Shown here: in pieces, positions 7,713 through 15,123 of the stretch | Numbering within the stretch: the first letter of the stretch is position 1 | How the letters are laid out: the number at the start of each line of letters is the position of its first letter | NCBI GenBank assembly: GCA_036267135.1 | Contig: DATAWQ010000019.1 | Span: 86,308 to 150,307 of the forward strand | DNA: 64,000 nucleotides | Direction: 5' to 3' | DNA from: PALSA-505 sp036267135 | Lineage (GTDB): Bacteria > Actinomycetota > Actinomycetes > Streptosporangiales > Streptosporangiaceae | Notes under the pieces: generated by a model | What the model was told of the DNA's origin: nothing | The model's input: only the letters and a program-made list of their open reading frames with translations | The model's database searches: none | Translations under genes and position numbers: made by a program

Positions 7713-8573
7713 TTAGCCGGCGCCCCAGGTCCAGGTGTCTTTGACCGGGCCGCGGACGGTACCGCCGAACAGGACGACATCGCGGGCGGCCGCGTCGTAG
7801 GCCAGCGCCTCGTCGGCCCGCGCGGTCGGGTGGGTCGCGGGCGCCTGCTTGGTCCAGGTCGAGCCGTCCCAGGTCCAGGTGTCACCGAAGTTGCGGCGGT
7901 CGTTGTTGATGCCGCCGAACATGACGATGGTGGCGGTGGCCGCGTCGTAGGCCATCGACGCGAGGTACCGCGCGGGTGGGCTGGTCGCGGGCGCCTGCTT
8001 GGTCCAGGTCGAGCCGTCCCAGGTCCAGGTGTCACCGAGGGCGCTGTCGGTCTTGCCGCCGTAGCCGCCGAACAGGACGGCGGTGCCGGTGGCCGCGTCG
8101 TAGGCCATTGACGCGTCATTGCGGACGGACGGGTGGGCCGCGGGGGCCTGCTTGGTCCAGGTCGAGCCATTCCAGGTCCAGGTGTCGTCGAGTCGCCGCC
8201 CGCCGCCCAGGCCGCCAAACAAGACGACAGCGCGAGCGGCCGCGTCGTAGGCCAGCGCCTCGTACCCCCGGACCGACGGGTGGGTCGCGGGGTCCCGCTT
8301 GGCCCAGGTCGAGCCGTCCCAGGTCCAGGTGTCGCTGAAGGTGCGGGACTGGGTGGCGCCGCCGAACAAGACGGCGGTGCCGGTGGCCGCGTCGTAGGCC
8401 ATCGGCGCGAACCACCGGGCAGACGGGCTGGCCGCCGGATGCTGCCGGGTCCAGTTCAGCACCGAGGGAGAACGCGCCAGTGCCGCTGACTGCCAGAGGC
8501 CAGGAACACCAACGGCCGCCAGCGCGGCGGCCACGGCGGTGATCATTTTCCGGCTGATACGGAGCTGACGCAT
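7713..8573 (-). CDS. Secreted Kelch-type repeat protein
   Basis: After a signal peptide (hydrophobic stretch about 12-30) come about five near-identical repeats of roughly 48-50 residues, each with DTWTWDGSTW, then a Pro-rich turn, then MAYDAATGTAVLFGG. This is the galactose-oxidase/Kelch blade pattern, so the protein should fold as a small beta-propeller outside the cell or at its surface. The repeats are also nearly identical as DNA, which suggests recent expansion and possible copy-number change. Five blades are few for a closed propeller, so the protein may pair with itself or another propeller. No catalytic residues are recognisable. Confidence 0.82.
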   Translation of the reverse strand: MRQLRISRKMITAVAAALAAVGVPGLWQSAALARSPSVLNWTRQHPAASPSARWFAPMAYDAATGTAVLFGGATQSRTFSDTWTWDGSTWAKRDPATHPSVRGYEALAYDAAARAVVLFGGLGGGRRLDDTWTWNGSTWTKQAPAAHPSVRNDASMAYDAATGTAVLFGGYGGKTDSALGDTWTWDGSTWTKQAPATSPPARYLASMAYDAATATIVMFGGINNDRRNFGDTWTWDGSTWTKQAPATHPTARADEALAYDAAARDVVLFGGTVRGPVKDTWTWGAG

Positions 8574-9753
8574 GGCCGACCATCCTCACGTAGTGGGCGG
8601 CATGAGCCGGCACCCCTCCGCCGGTCCAGGGGTTTCACCACTACGACGCCGCAGCCACGCCGCTGGTTGACACACCCGCCGGTGGTGGGCGCCCGGGGTC
8701 GCCTCCCTCCATCCATCCACCCGCCCGCCCGCAGAGTCGGTTCCATTCGTTGGCGTGAAGAGACGTACGTGCGGGAGCACGCACAAGTCTTCAAGATCAC
8801 CGCAGTTGCAGGCGTCGGGCCGACGCGGCGGGGGCCTGTGACCGAAGTGGCGGGGGTCCGTTCGCTGGCGTGAAGAGTCGTACGGAGAGAAAGGCTCGTG
8901 GTAGCGATACTTTCTCTCCGCGTTGTTGGATTCGGGGGCGGGCCGGGGCGGCGCGGCGCGCGAGGTTGAGGGCGGGGCGCAGTGACCAGACACACGGGGG
9001 ACGAGACATGGGGACGAGACATGGGGCCGGACACGGGGGCGGACACGGGGGCGGACACGGGTGGCCGGTATTGGGGGTGGGTGCGGGCGTGAAGCGGGTT
9101 CGGGGCGGCGCGGGGATGGGGTGGCTGGACGTAAATGACCGGTGGGTTTGGTGGGGAACGTAAAAGCTGGACGTTTGCACCGGAAAAGTTTGAGCGGGCG
9201 GGGACTGAAAGATTGGCCTGGTGTTTCTGGAGGGATTTATTTCGGGGAGTTCGCACCGAGAGTGAGACATACGTGCGAATTACTGGTGCGTAGCTTTTGG
9301 CGGCGCCACTCAAGAGCAGAGGCATCCTGGGCATTAGCACGATTTTCTCGACGCAATTGCGTGGTGGAACGGATTCTGATAGTACGACAGCGTGTCGGAC
9401 CTGCGAGAACAGCCTGCTTGGGCGGGGCTCGGTCAGAACTGTCCGGTCAACCGGTCACTATTGGGGGGACTGCTCCCGAATTTGTGAATCACAAGTGTCG
9501 GTTCTTTAATACGACATCTTCGGGAGTGGCGCGAAATCTCAAATGCGATACCATGAAGTGAGCGCCTGATTACGCGCAAGACCGTCACGCAATTGCGTTA
9601 GTAATTACGTGGATGGGGTCAACAGTACCGCCGCGTACCTGGAGATCCCTAAAGTCACGGAACGACTGGCAGGGCCCCCCGCACCCCCAGGCAGACCGAG
9701 CTGGCTCACGGTGGCGGCGAGCGAGGCGGGAACCACGCGAGAGGAAGTGCGCC
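8574..9753. other. Long intergenic region (1.18 kb) without a supportable gene
   Basis: Open frames here have unconvincing codon use and no recognisable protein features. The left part (8580-9060) is rich in short repeats: a segment containing GGCGTGAAGAG followed by CGTACG near 8752 and 8865, and G-rich units of about 12-15 bp (8997-9060). The right part (about 9120-9610) is markedly lower in GC than the chromosome average, which fits a large promoter region for the regulator at 9754 or DNA of foreign origin. Confidence 0.6.
8883..8920. terminator. 11-bp hairpin in the long intergenic region
   Basis: CGGAGAGAAAG (8883-8893) and CTTTCTCTCCG (8910-8920) pair perfectly around a 16-nt loop. It is not adjacent to any gene end I recognise, so it could be a terminator of an unseen small transcript or part of a structured RNA. 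Confidence 0.4.
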
Positions 9754-10620
9754 ATGACCTCCCTAGGCCTGTCCGGCGGCCCGACCGCCCTGCGCATCCT
9801 TCTCGGCAGCCAGCTCCGGCGTCTGCGGGAGGGGCGGGGCATTTCGGCCCAGGAGGCGGCCAGGGCCATCCGCGGCTCGGAGTCCAAGATCAGCCGGATC
9901 GAGCTCGGCCGCAACGCGGTCAGGGAGATCGACGTCGCCGATCTGCTTTCGCTGTACGGGGTCACCGACCCGGCCGAGCGGGAGCAGATGCTGTCACTGG
10001 CCAGCCAGGCCAACCGGCCGGGCTGGTGGTACCGGTACAACGACATCTTGCCGTCCTGGTTCCAGGCCTACATCGGCCTGGAGGAGGCGGCGACGTCCAT
10101 CCGCGTGTACGAGCCGCAGTTCATCCCCGGCCTGCTGCAGACCGAGGCTTACACATCGGCCGTCCTCAACCTCGGCGACATCCCCGACGAGGAGATGGAG
10201 CGGCACGTCGTCCTGCGCAAGGAACGCCAGCGCCGGTTCGTCCACGGTGAGCTGCGGCTGTGGGCGCTGCTCGACGAGGAGGTGCTGCGCCGCCCGGTGG
10301 CCGGGCCGAAGGTGATGCGAGAGCAACTCGAGCATCTGCTGGCCGCCAGCAGGAAAGGCAACCTCGTCCTGCAGATCATCCCGCGTGGCGTGGTCGGCCA
10401 CGCGGCACCCAGTGGGTTCAGCATCCTGCGGTTCGGTGACGCCGAGATGCCGGACATCGTCTATGTGGAGCAACTGACCAGTGCTCTCTACCTGGACAAG
10501 CGGCCGGAGGTCGACCGCTATCTGCTGGCCATGGAGCGGATCAGCATTGTGGCCGAGGAACCGCGGGCTTCGGCCGGCATCGTCCAGGCGATCCTGGATG
10601 AAATGGGAGGCACAGCATGA
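9754..10620 (+). CDS. XRE-family regulator with DUF5753 domain, second copy
   Basis: This 288-residue protein has the same layout as the gene at 5214: an N-terminal HTH (LRRLREGRGISAQEAARAIR, then SESKISRIELGR), then DUF5753 with GWWYRYNDILPSWFQAYIGL, VYEPQFIPGLLQTEAYTSAV and LQIIPRGVVGHAAPSGFSIL. The ATG at 9754 follows GAGAGGAAG; the in-frame upstream stretch does not look coding. Its stop overlaps the start of the next gene (ATGA), so the two are translationally coupled. The long low-GC region upstream is probably its regulatory region. Confidence 0.92.
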   Translation: MTSLGLSGGPTALRILLGSQLRRLREGRGISAQEAARAIRGSESKISRIELGRNAVREIDVADLLSLYGVTDPAEREQMLSLASQANRPGWWYRYNDILPSWFQAYIGLEEAATSIRVYEPQFIPGLLQTEAYTSAVLNLGDIPDEEMERHVVLRKERQRRFVHGELRLWALLDEEVLRRPVAGPKVMREQLEHLLAASRKGNLVLQIIPRGVVGHAAPSGFSILRFGDAEMPDIVYVEQLTSALYLDKRPEVDRYLLAMERISIVAEEPRASAGIVQAILDEMGGTA

Positions 10621-10856
10621 GCAACCCCCCTACCGATACCCCGACGGTGGGGCTGAACGGCGCGGCCTGGACGAAGAGCAGCTTCAGCGGTCCGACCGGC
10701 GGCAACTGCGTCGAACTCGCGCACCTCTACGGTGGCCAGGTCGCGATCAGGAACTCCAGGCACCGGTCCGGTGCCGCGCTGCTGTTCACCTCGGCGGAGT
10801 GGGACGCGTTCCTAGCCGGCGCGAAGAACGGAGAGTTCGACCGCCCCCAGAACTAA
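10617..10856 (+). CDS. DUF397 small protein, coupled to the upstream regulator
   Basis: This 79-residue DUF397 protein carries WTKSSFSGPTGGNCVELAHL, VAIRNSRHRSG and LFTSAEWDAFLAGAKNGEFD. The ATG lies inside the regulator's stop (ATGA, 4-nt overlap), giving stoichiometric coupled translation. In the other copy of this module (4915-6068) the genes are separated by 89 bp instead. I infer that the two proteins act together. The molecular mechanism of DUF397 is not known to me. Confidence 0.92.
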   Translation: MSNPPTDTPTVGLNGAAWTKSSFSGPTGGNCVELAHLYGGQVAIRNSRHRSGAALLFTSAEWDAFLAGAKNGEFDRPQN

Positions 10857-10868
10857 TCCCAGACCCAA

Positions 10869-10901
10869 CCGACGTCCTGGGCCACCGGCCCAGGACGTCG
10901 G
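10869..10901 (+). terminator. 15-bp stem-loop after the DUF397 gene
   Basis: CCGACGTCCTGGGCC (10869-10883) pairs with GGCCCAGGACGTCGG (10887-10901) across a 3-nt loop, 12 nt after the stop, and is followed by GCGTTT. It is one of the strongest terminators in the window. Downstream, 10930-10965 holds short GGGGTGGTACGGC repeats. Confidence 0.88.
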
Positions 10902-11019
10902 CGTTTCACGTCAAGGCGGCAGGAGGGACGGGGTGGTACGGCGGGGGGTGGTACGGCGGGGTGGTTAGCTCAGCGGCGGCGCTGCGGCCTTGGGGGGATG
11001 GAGTGGTGCGGCGGGGGGG

Positions 11020-12330
11020 CTAGCCCGGGGGTGGGCAGGCTTGGGTGGCGGCGTGGATGGCGGTGCAGATGGCGGCCAGGTCCTCGTCGGTGGTGATGTA
11101 GGGCGGCATGGTGTAAATGAGGTCGCGGAACGGGCGCAGCCATACGCCTTCGCGCACGGCCGCCCTGGTGGCGGCGGCCATGTCCACCTCGTGGCCGAGC
11201 TGGACGACGCCGATGGCGCCGAGGACCCGGACGCCGGCCACGCCGGGGAGCGCGGCGACCGGGGCCAGCCCGGTGCGCAGGCCGGCCTCGATCCTGGTGA
11301 CCTCATGGTGCCAGCCGCCGGGGTAGCCGTCGAGCAGCGTGCCGATGGACGCGTTCGCGACCGCACAGGCCAGCGGGTTGCCCATGAACGTTGGGCCGTG
11401 CGCGAGCACCGGCAGCTTGCCGCCCGATATGCCGGTGGCCACCTGGGTGGTGCACAACGTGGCGGCGATGGACAGGTAGCCGCCGGCCAGCGCCTTGCCC
11501 AGGCACATGACGTCCGGGCTGACCCCGGCGTGATCGGCGGCGAACAGCGCGCCGGTCCGGCCGAAGCCGGTGGCGATCTCGTCGAAGATCAGCAGGACGT
11601 CGTGCTCGGAGCAGGCCTGCCGCAGCACCCGCAGATAGCCGGGATCGTGAAAGCGCATACCGCCCGCGCCCTGGGCGACCGGCTCCACGATCACCGCGGC
11701 CAGCTCGTCCGCGTGCTCACCAATCAGGGTGCTCAGGTGCGCCGCGTAGCCGGGATCGACACCGGCGTCGAAGCCGGCCGGCGGCAGGCTCGCGAACACC
11801 TGTTGCGTCACCATGCCCTCCCAGTCGCTGTGCATGCCGCCGTCGGGGTCACAGACCGACATGGCCATGAACGTGTCGCCGTGGTATCCGCCGCGCCAGG
11901 TGAGCACCTTGCGCTTGCCCGGCCGCCCCGCCGATAGCCAGTACTGCAGGCACATCTTGATCGCGATCTCGACCGAGACCGATCCCGAGTCGCACAGGAA
12001 CACGTGCTCGAGCCCGGCCGGGGTGATCTGGGCCAGGCGGTCGCAGAGCCTGATGGCCGGTTCGTGGGTGAGTCCGCCGAACATGACGTGGCTCATCGTG
12101 GCCAACTGGCCACGCGCCGCCTCGTCCAGCGCCGGGTGCCGGTAGCCGTGGATCGCCGCCCACCACGCCGACATGCCGTCCACCAGCTCGTCCCGACCCT
12201 CGGCCGGCTCGGCCAGCCGCAGCCTGACACCGGACGCCGAGGCCACGACCAGCGGCGGATGGGTCCCCGGCATGGGGGCGTAGGGATGCCAGACCCGGCG
12301 TCGGTCGAGTTCGCTCAGCTCGGTGGGCAC
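11020..12330 (-). CDS. bioA: Adenosylmethionine-8-amino-7-oxononanoate aminotransferase
   Basis: BioA converts 7-keto-8-aminopelargonate to 7,8-diaminopelargonate in biotin synthesis, with S-adenosylmethionine as amino donor and PLP as cofactor. The 436-residue protein starts with the BioA-type RRRVWHPYAPM and has DGMSAWWAAIHGYRHPALD, GYHGDTFMAMSVCD and the PLP-binding FDEIATGFGRTG. The Schiff-base lysine is Lys279 (CLGKALAGGY). HGPTFMGNPLACAVA marks it as BioA rather than a generic class III aminotransferase. The start is a GTG at 12330. No bioB, bioD or bioF gene is adjacent. Confidence 0.95.
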   Translation of the reverse strand: MPTELSELDRRRVWHPYAPMPGTHPPLVVASASGVRLRLAEPAEGRDELVDGMSAWWAAIHGYRHPALDEAARGQLATMSHVMFGGLTHEPAIRLCDRLAQITPAGLEHVFLCDSGSVSVEIAIKMCLQYWLSAGRPGKRKVLTWRGGYHGDTFMAMSVCDPDGGMHSDWEGMVTQQVFASLPPAGFDAGVDPGYAAHLSTLIGEHADELAAVIVEPVAQGAGGMRFHDPGYLRVLRQACSEHDVLLIFDEIATGFGRTGALFAADHAGVSPDVMCLGKALAGGYLSIAATLCTTQVATGISGGKLPVLAHGPTFMGNPLACAVANASIGTLLDGYPGGWHHEVTRIEAGLRTGLAPVAALPGVAGVRVLGAIGVVQLGHEVDMAAATRAAVREGVWLRPFRDLIYTMPPYITTDEDLAAICTAIHAATQACPPPG

Positions 12331-12377
12331 ACCCGTACGCTACGGTGCCCGGCACCCCCGGCACTGCGAAGCCAAGA

Positions 12378-12408
12378 CGCTGGGGGCCTGCCGGGCAGGA
12401 CCCCAGCG
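12378..12408 (-). terminator. Stem-loop downstream of the propeller gene
   Basis: CGCTGGGG and CCCCAGCG form the outer stem, and after one mismatch CCTGC pairs with GCAGG around a CGG loop. It lies 12 nt after the stop of the leftward propeller gene and before bioA, so it should end the sigma/propeller transcript. Confidence 0.75.
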
Positions 12409-12419
12409 CGCTGGGCGGT

Positions 12420-13763
12420 TTACGGGGTGATCGTGATAGCGCTCGGGTTGCGGCCGACTTTCAGCGGCGGGAGAGTGGTGCCGGTGGCGATCCGGAGCGG
12501 GGTGACCGCGCCGACCGGGATGTGCGGTCCCAGCGGGGCGTTGGCGATGTAGGCGGTTTTACCGTCGGGGGTGATCGCGATGGCATCGGGATTGCGGCCC
12601 ACCTTCACCGGCGGCAGGGCAGTGTTGGTCGCGGTCAGGATCGGGGTTACCGTGCCTGTGACCCAGTCGGCCACGTAGGCGAATTTGCTGTCGGGAGTGA
12701 TCGCGATGGCGTCGAGATCGCGGCCCACCTTCACCGGCGGCAGGGCAGTGTTGGTCGCGGTCAGGATCGGGAACACTGTCCCGCTGGAACCGGGGGGGGA
12801 ATCAACCACGACATAGGCGGTCTTGCTGTCCGGGGTGATCGCGATGTCACTGGCCCCGAATGCGGTCTTGACCGGCGGCAGGGCGGTGTTAGTGGCGATC
12901 CGGATCGGGAACACGGTCCCCGGGCCGGGGTTGAGGACGTAGGCAGTTTTCCCGTCCGGGGTGATGGCGATGTTCTCACATCCGACCGAGACCTTGATCG
13001 CGGGCAGCACCTTGTCGGTGGCGGTCTGGATCGGGGTCACCGTGCCGGAACGGAAATTGACCACGTAGGCGGTTTTCCCGTCCGGGGTGATGGCGATGTC
13101 GAACGGCTTACTCCCGACCTTTATCGGTGGGAGGGCGGTGTTGGTGGCGACCCGGATCGGGGTCACCGTGTCCCCGTCCGAGTTGGTCACGTAGGCGGTC
13201 TGGCCATTGGGGGTGATCGCGATGGCTTCGGGCGCGCGGCCGACCTTGATCGGCGGCAGGGCGGTGTTGGTGGCGATCCGGATCGGGGTCACCGTGTCGG
13301 AAACGAGATTAGCCACGTAGGCGGTCTTTCCGTCCGGGGTGATCGCGATGGCCTGCGGGACGCGGCCGGTCTTGACCGGGGGCAGGGCGGTGTTGGTGGC
13401 GATCCGGATCGCGGTCACCGTCCCCGAAGCCCCGTTGGCCACGTAGGCGGTACCCCCGCCGGCCAGCCCGGCACCGGTGGCCGCGGGGGTCTGCCCGGGG
13501 TGATTGACGGCGCTGGATACGGTCGCCGCGCCGACTATCACCGCGGTGACCGCGCCAGCGGCACCCAGCGGCACCACCCAGGCCGGCCGGCACCCGGGCT
13601 TCGCCCAGGCCCGCAGCCCCAGGCCGCCGCGGGCAGGCCGGCCCGCCCGCCGCTGGCTTTCGGCCATCGCCGCATACAGCCGCGCCCGGGCCCGGTCGAG
13701 CCGGTGCGGATCAAGCGGCAACGCGGCCTGGCACAGGTCCTTGATCCGCTTCATCTCGTTCAT
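12420..13763 (-). CDS. Membrane-anchored YVTN beta-propeller protein, probable anti-sigma sensor
   Basis: This 447-residue protein begins with an ATG that overlaps the ECF sigma stop (ATGA). Residues 1-65 are a short charged cytoplasmic segment (MNEMKRIKDLCQAALPLD...), about 70-95 a single membrane segment (WVVPLGAAGAVTAVIVGAAT), and the rest eight repeats of about 42 residues of the form TAYVAN..SGTVTPI..ATNTALPPVKVG..P.AIAITPDGK. The last repeat stops at its first strand, so the C-terminus can close the ring with blade one. Position and topology are those of an anti-sigma factor with an extracellular sensor. The HxxxCxxC zinc motif of classical ZAS anti-sigmas is absent, so sigma binding remains an inference. 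Confidence 0.85.
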   Translation of the reverse strand: MNEMKRIKDLCQAALPLDPHRLDRARARLYAAMAESQRRAGRPARGGLGLRAWAKPGCRPAWVVPLGAAGAVTAVIVGAATVSSAVNHPGQTPAATGAGLAGGGTAYVANGASGTVTAIRIATNTALPPVKTGRVPQAIAITPDGKTAYVANLVSDTVTPIRIATNTALPPIKVGRAPEAIAITPNGQTAYVTNSDGDTVTPIRVATNTALPPIKVGSKPFDIAITPDGKTAYVVNFRSGTVTPIQTATDKVLPAIKVSVGCENIAITPDGKTAYVLNPGPGTVFPIRIATNTALPPVKTAFGASDIAITPDSKTAYVVVDSPPGSSGTVFPILTATNTALPPVKVGRDLDAIAITPDSKFAYVADWVTGTVTPILTATNTALPPVKVGRNPDAIAITPDGKTAYIANAPLGPHIPVGAVTPLRIATGTTLPPLKVGRNPSAITITP

Positions 13764-14380
13764 TCCGCTGCATCCTCTCCTGAGTGGGCAGGGTCTGGGA
13801 CGCCCAGCTTCTGGCGAACCTTCCGGCGCGCCCGGACCAGCCGCGAGGACACCGTTCCGGCGGGCACCCCCAGGGCCCAGCCCGCCTCGGCGTAGCTGAG
13901 CCCGCTGGCCACCAGCAGCAGCACGTCCCGCTGAGCCCGGGAAAGCCCGGCGAGGGCGGCGGCCAGATCGTGGCCGGCGGCCTGCGCCGCCACCCGGTCG
14001 GTGACCTGGTCGGCGAAGGGCTCGGCCGCGGGATCCACCCCCGTGCGGGCGATGGCGCGGAAGAACCGGACTTCGTCGCGCCGGTGCTGCCCGATCAGGC
14101 GGGTCGCGATGCCGTACAGCCACGGCCGCGCATCCGCGTGCGCGCCGTCATAGCGGCCCCGCCGCCTGAAGGCGACCAGGAACGTCTCCGCGACCAGATC
14201 GTCAGCGGCGTCCGGCCCCAGCCGCCGCGCGATGTACCGGCTGATCGCCGGCGCATGGCGGTCGAACAGCACGCCGAAACAGTCCGGCGTGCGCAGCGAG
14301 TCCGCGATCAGCGCGGCATCGTCGCGAGCGCCCGGCCCGGCGTCACCGGAGCGGGACACTTGTGCGGCCATATCCCTCAT
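13760..14380 (-). CDS. ECF-family RNA polymerase sigma factor
   Basis: This 206-residue group IV sigma factor has a region 2 of FGVLFDRHAPAISRYIARRL, then DAADDLVAETFLVAFRRRGR and ARPWLYGIATRLIGQHRRDE. Region 4 is LSRAQRDVLLLVASGLSYAE followed by the HTH LGVPAGTVSSRLVRARRK. There is no extra C-terminal domain. The ATG at 14380 has AAAGG 5 nt upstream; an ATG three codons later is an alternative. It is the first gene of a two-gene unit with the coupled propeller protein, the usual sigma/anti-sigma order. Target promoters cannot be named. Confidence 0.93.
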   Translation of the reverse strand: MRDMAAQVSRSGDAGPGARDDAALIADSLRTPDCFGVLFDRHAPAISRYIARRLGPDAADDLVAETFLVAFRRRGRYDGAHADARPWLYGIATRLIGQHRRDEVRFFRAIARTGVDPAAEPFADQVTDRVAAQAAGHDLAAALAGLSRAQRDVLLLVASGLSYAEAGWALGVPAGTVSSRLVRARRKVRQKLGVPDPAHSGEDAAE

Positions 14381-14578
14381 AGCGGCCTTTCAGGTCCTGA
14401 AGCTGATATCCACTTCCTATCCGCCGGAAGGCCACATCTTGCTCCACCGGGCCAACAGAACAGCGCGCGATCCACACAAACTCTCCAAGACAGGGCCGTT
14501 TCGGTCCGGGACATGACAACCCGTGCGGCTTACCCTGAGCGAACAAAGGCGGACAGACACCTACGAGATGGGATAGCG
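14381..14578. promoter_or_regulatory. Divergent promoter region of the ECF sigma unit and the serpin unit
   Basis: This 198-bp gap has GC content below its surroundings and separates two divergent transcription units. An ECF factor often drives its own promoter, so both units may respond to the sigma factor. I do not see a clear GGAAC-type -35 box in the right place and make no box assignment. Confidence 0.5.
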
Positions 14579-15106
14579 GTGAGTATCGACGCGCCAGTGG
14601 GCCCACAGACAGTGCACTCAGAGACTGTGCGCCCGGCGACCGACCGCAAATGGGCCACGGAGATTCCGGTCCGCGACGACGCCAGGGAACGGTCCAGGTT
14701 CCCCGTCACCGACTACGCCGACAACTTCGAGACCGAGGCCGAGGTCAGCACCGCGCCCCGCAGCGCCGAGCAGTGGGCCCGGGTCATGTTCGAAGGCGCG
14801 CCGGTGGGGCTGCGGACGCTCCTGGTCCGCACCTGGCCGCTGCTCGGGGTCCGGCTGGGCCCGCTGTATTCGGCCGGGTACGTGCTGGGCTGGCGGATAC
14901 TCAAGAGCACCCCGGACTTCGTGGTGCTGCAGGCCAGATCGGGGGCGGGCATCACCGTCCGGCTCGTGGTCCAGACCGACGGCCGCAGCGTGCTGGCCGG
15001 CACGTTCGTCCGCTGCCAGGGGCTGCTCGCGCGGGCCCTCTGGTTCGCGATAGCCCCGATCCACCGGCTGGTACTGTCCCGCCTGCTGGGTGAGGCCACC
15101 CGGTAA
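14579..15106 (+). CDS. Conserved actinobacterial protein, DUF2867-like
   Basis: The frame gives 175 residues from a GTG at 14579 (GGGA 6 nt upstream); an ATG at 14513 is possible but has no ribosome-binding site. After a variable N-terminus comes a single domain with YADNFETEAE, RSAEQWARVMFEGAPVGLRT, GYVLGWRILKSTPDFVVLQA and LVVQTDGRSVLAGTFVRC, ending in hydrophobic helices (ALWFAIAPIHRLVLSRLL). This resembles DUF2867/SRPBCC-like small-molecule-binding proteins. I assign it from memory of the pattern and am unsure of the family name. It ends 17 nt before the serpin gene, so the two are probably co-transcribed. Confidence 0.68.
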   Translation: MSIDAPVGPQTVHSETVRPATDRKWATEIPVRDDARERSRFPVTDYADNFETEAEVSTAPRSAEQWARVMFEGAPVGLRTLLVRTWPLLGVRLGPLYSAGYVLGWRILKSTPDFVVLQARSGAGITVRLVVQTDGRSVLAGTFVRCQGLLARALWFAIAPIHRLVLSRLLGEATR

Positions 15107-15123
15107 CCGGGCAGGAGGGCCCC

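Noticed and set aside
8543..9340. Open frame on the minus strand reaching over the start of the Kelch-repeat gene
   Set aside because: It is Pro/Thr/Ser/Arg-rich low complexity produced by the G-rich repeats, and conflicts with the clear signal peptide of the Kelch gene.
9142..9561. Possible 139-residue protein in the low-GC gap
   Set aside because: Codon use is random, there is no ribosome-binding site, and no motif is recognisable. The region is better seen as regulatory or foreign non-coding DNA.
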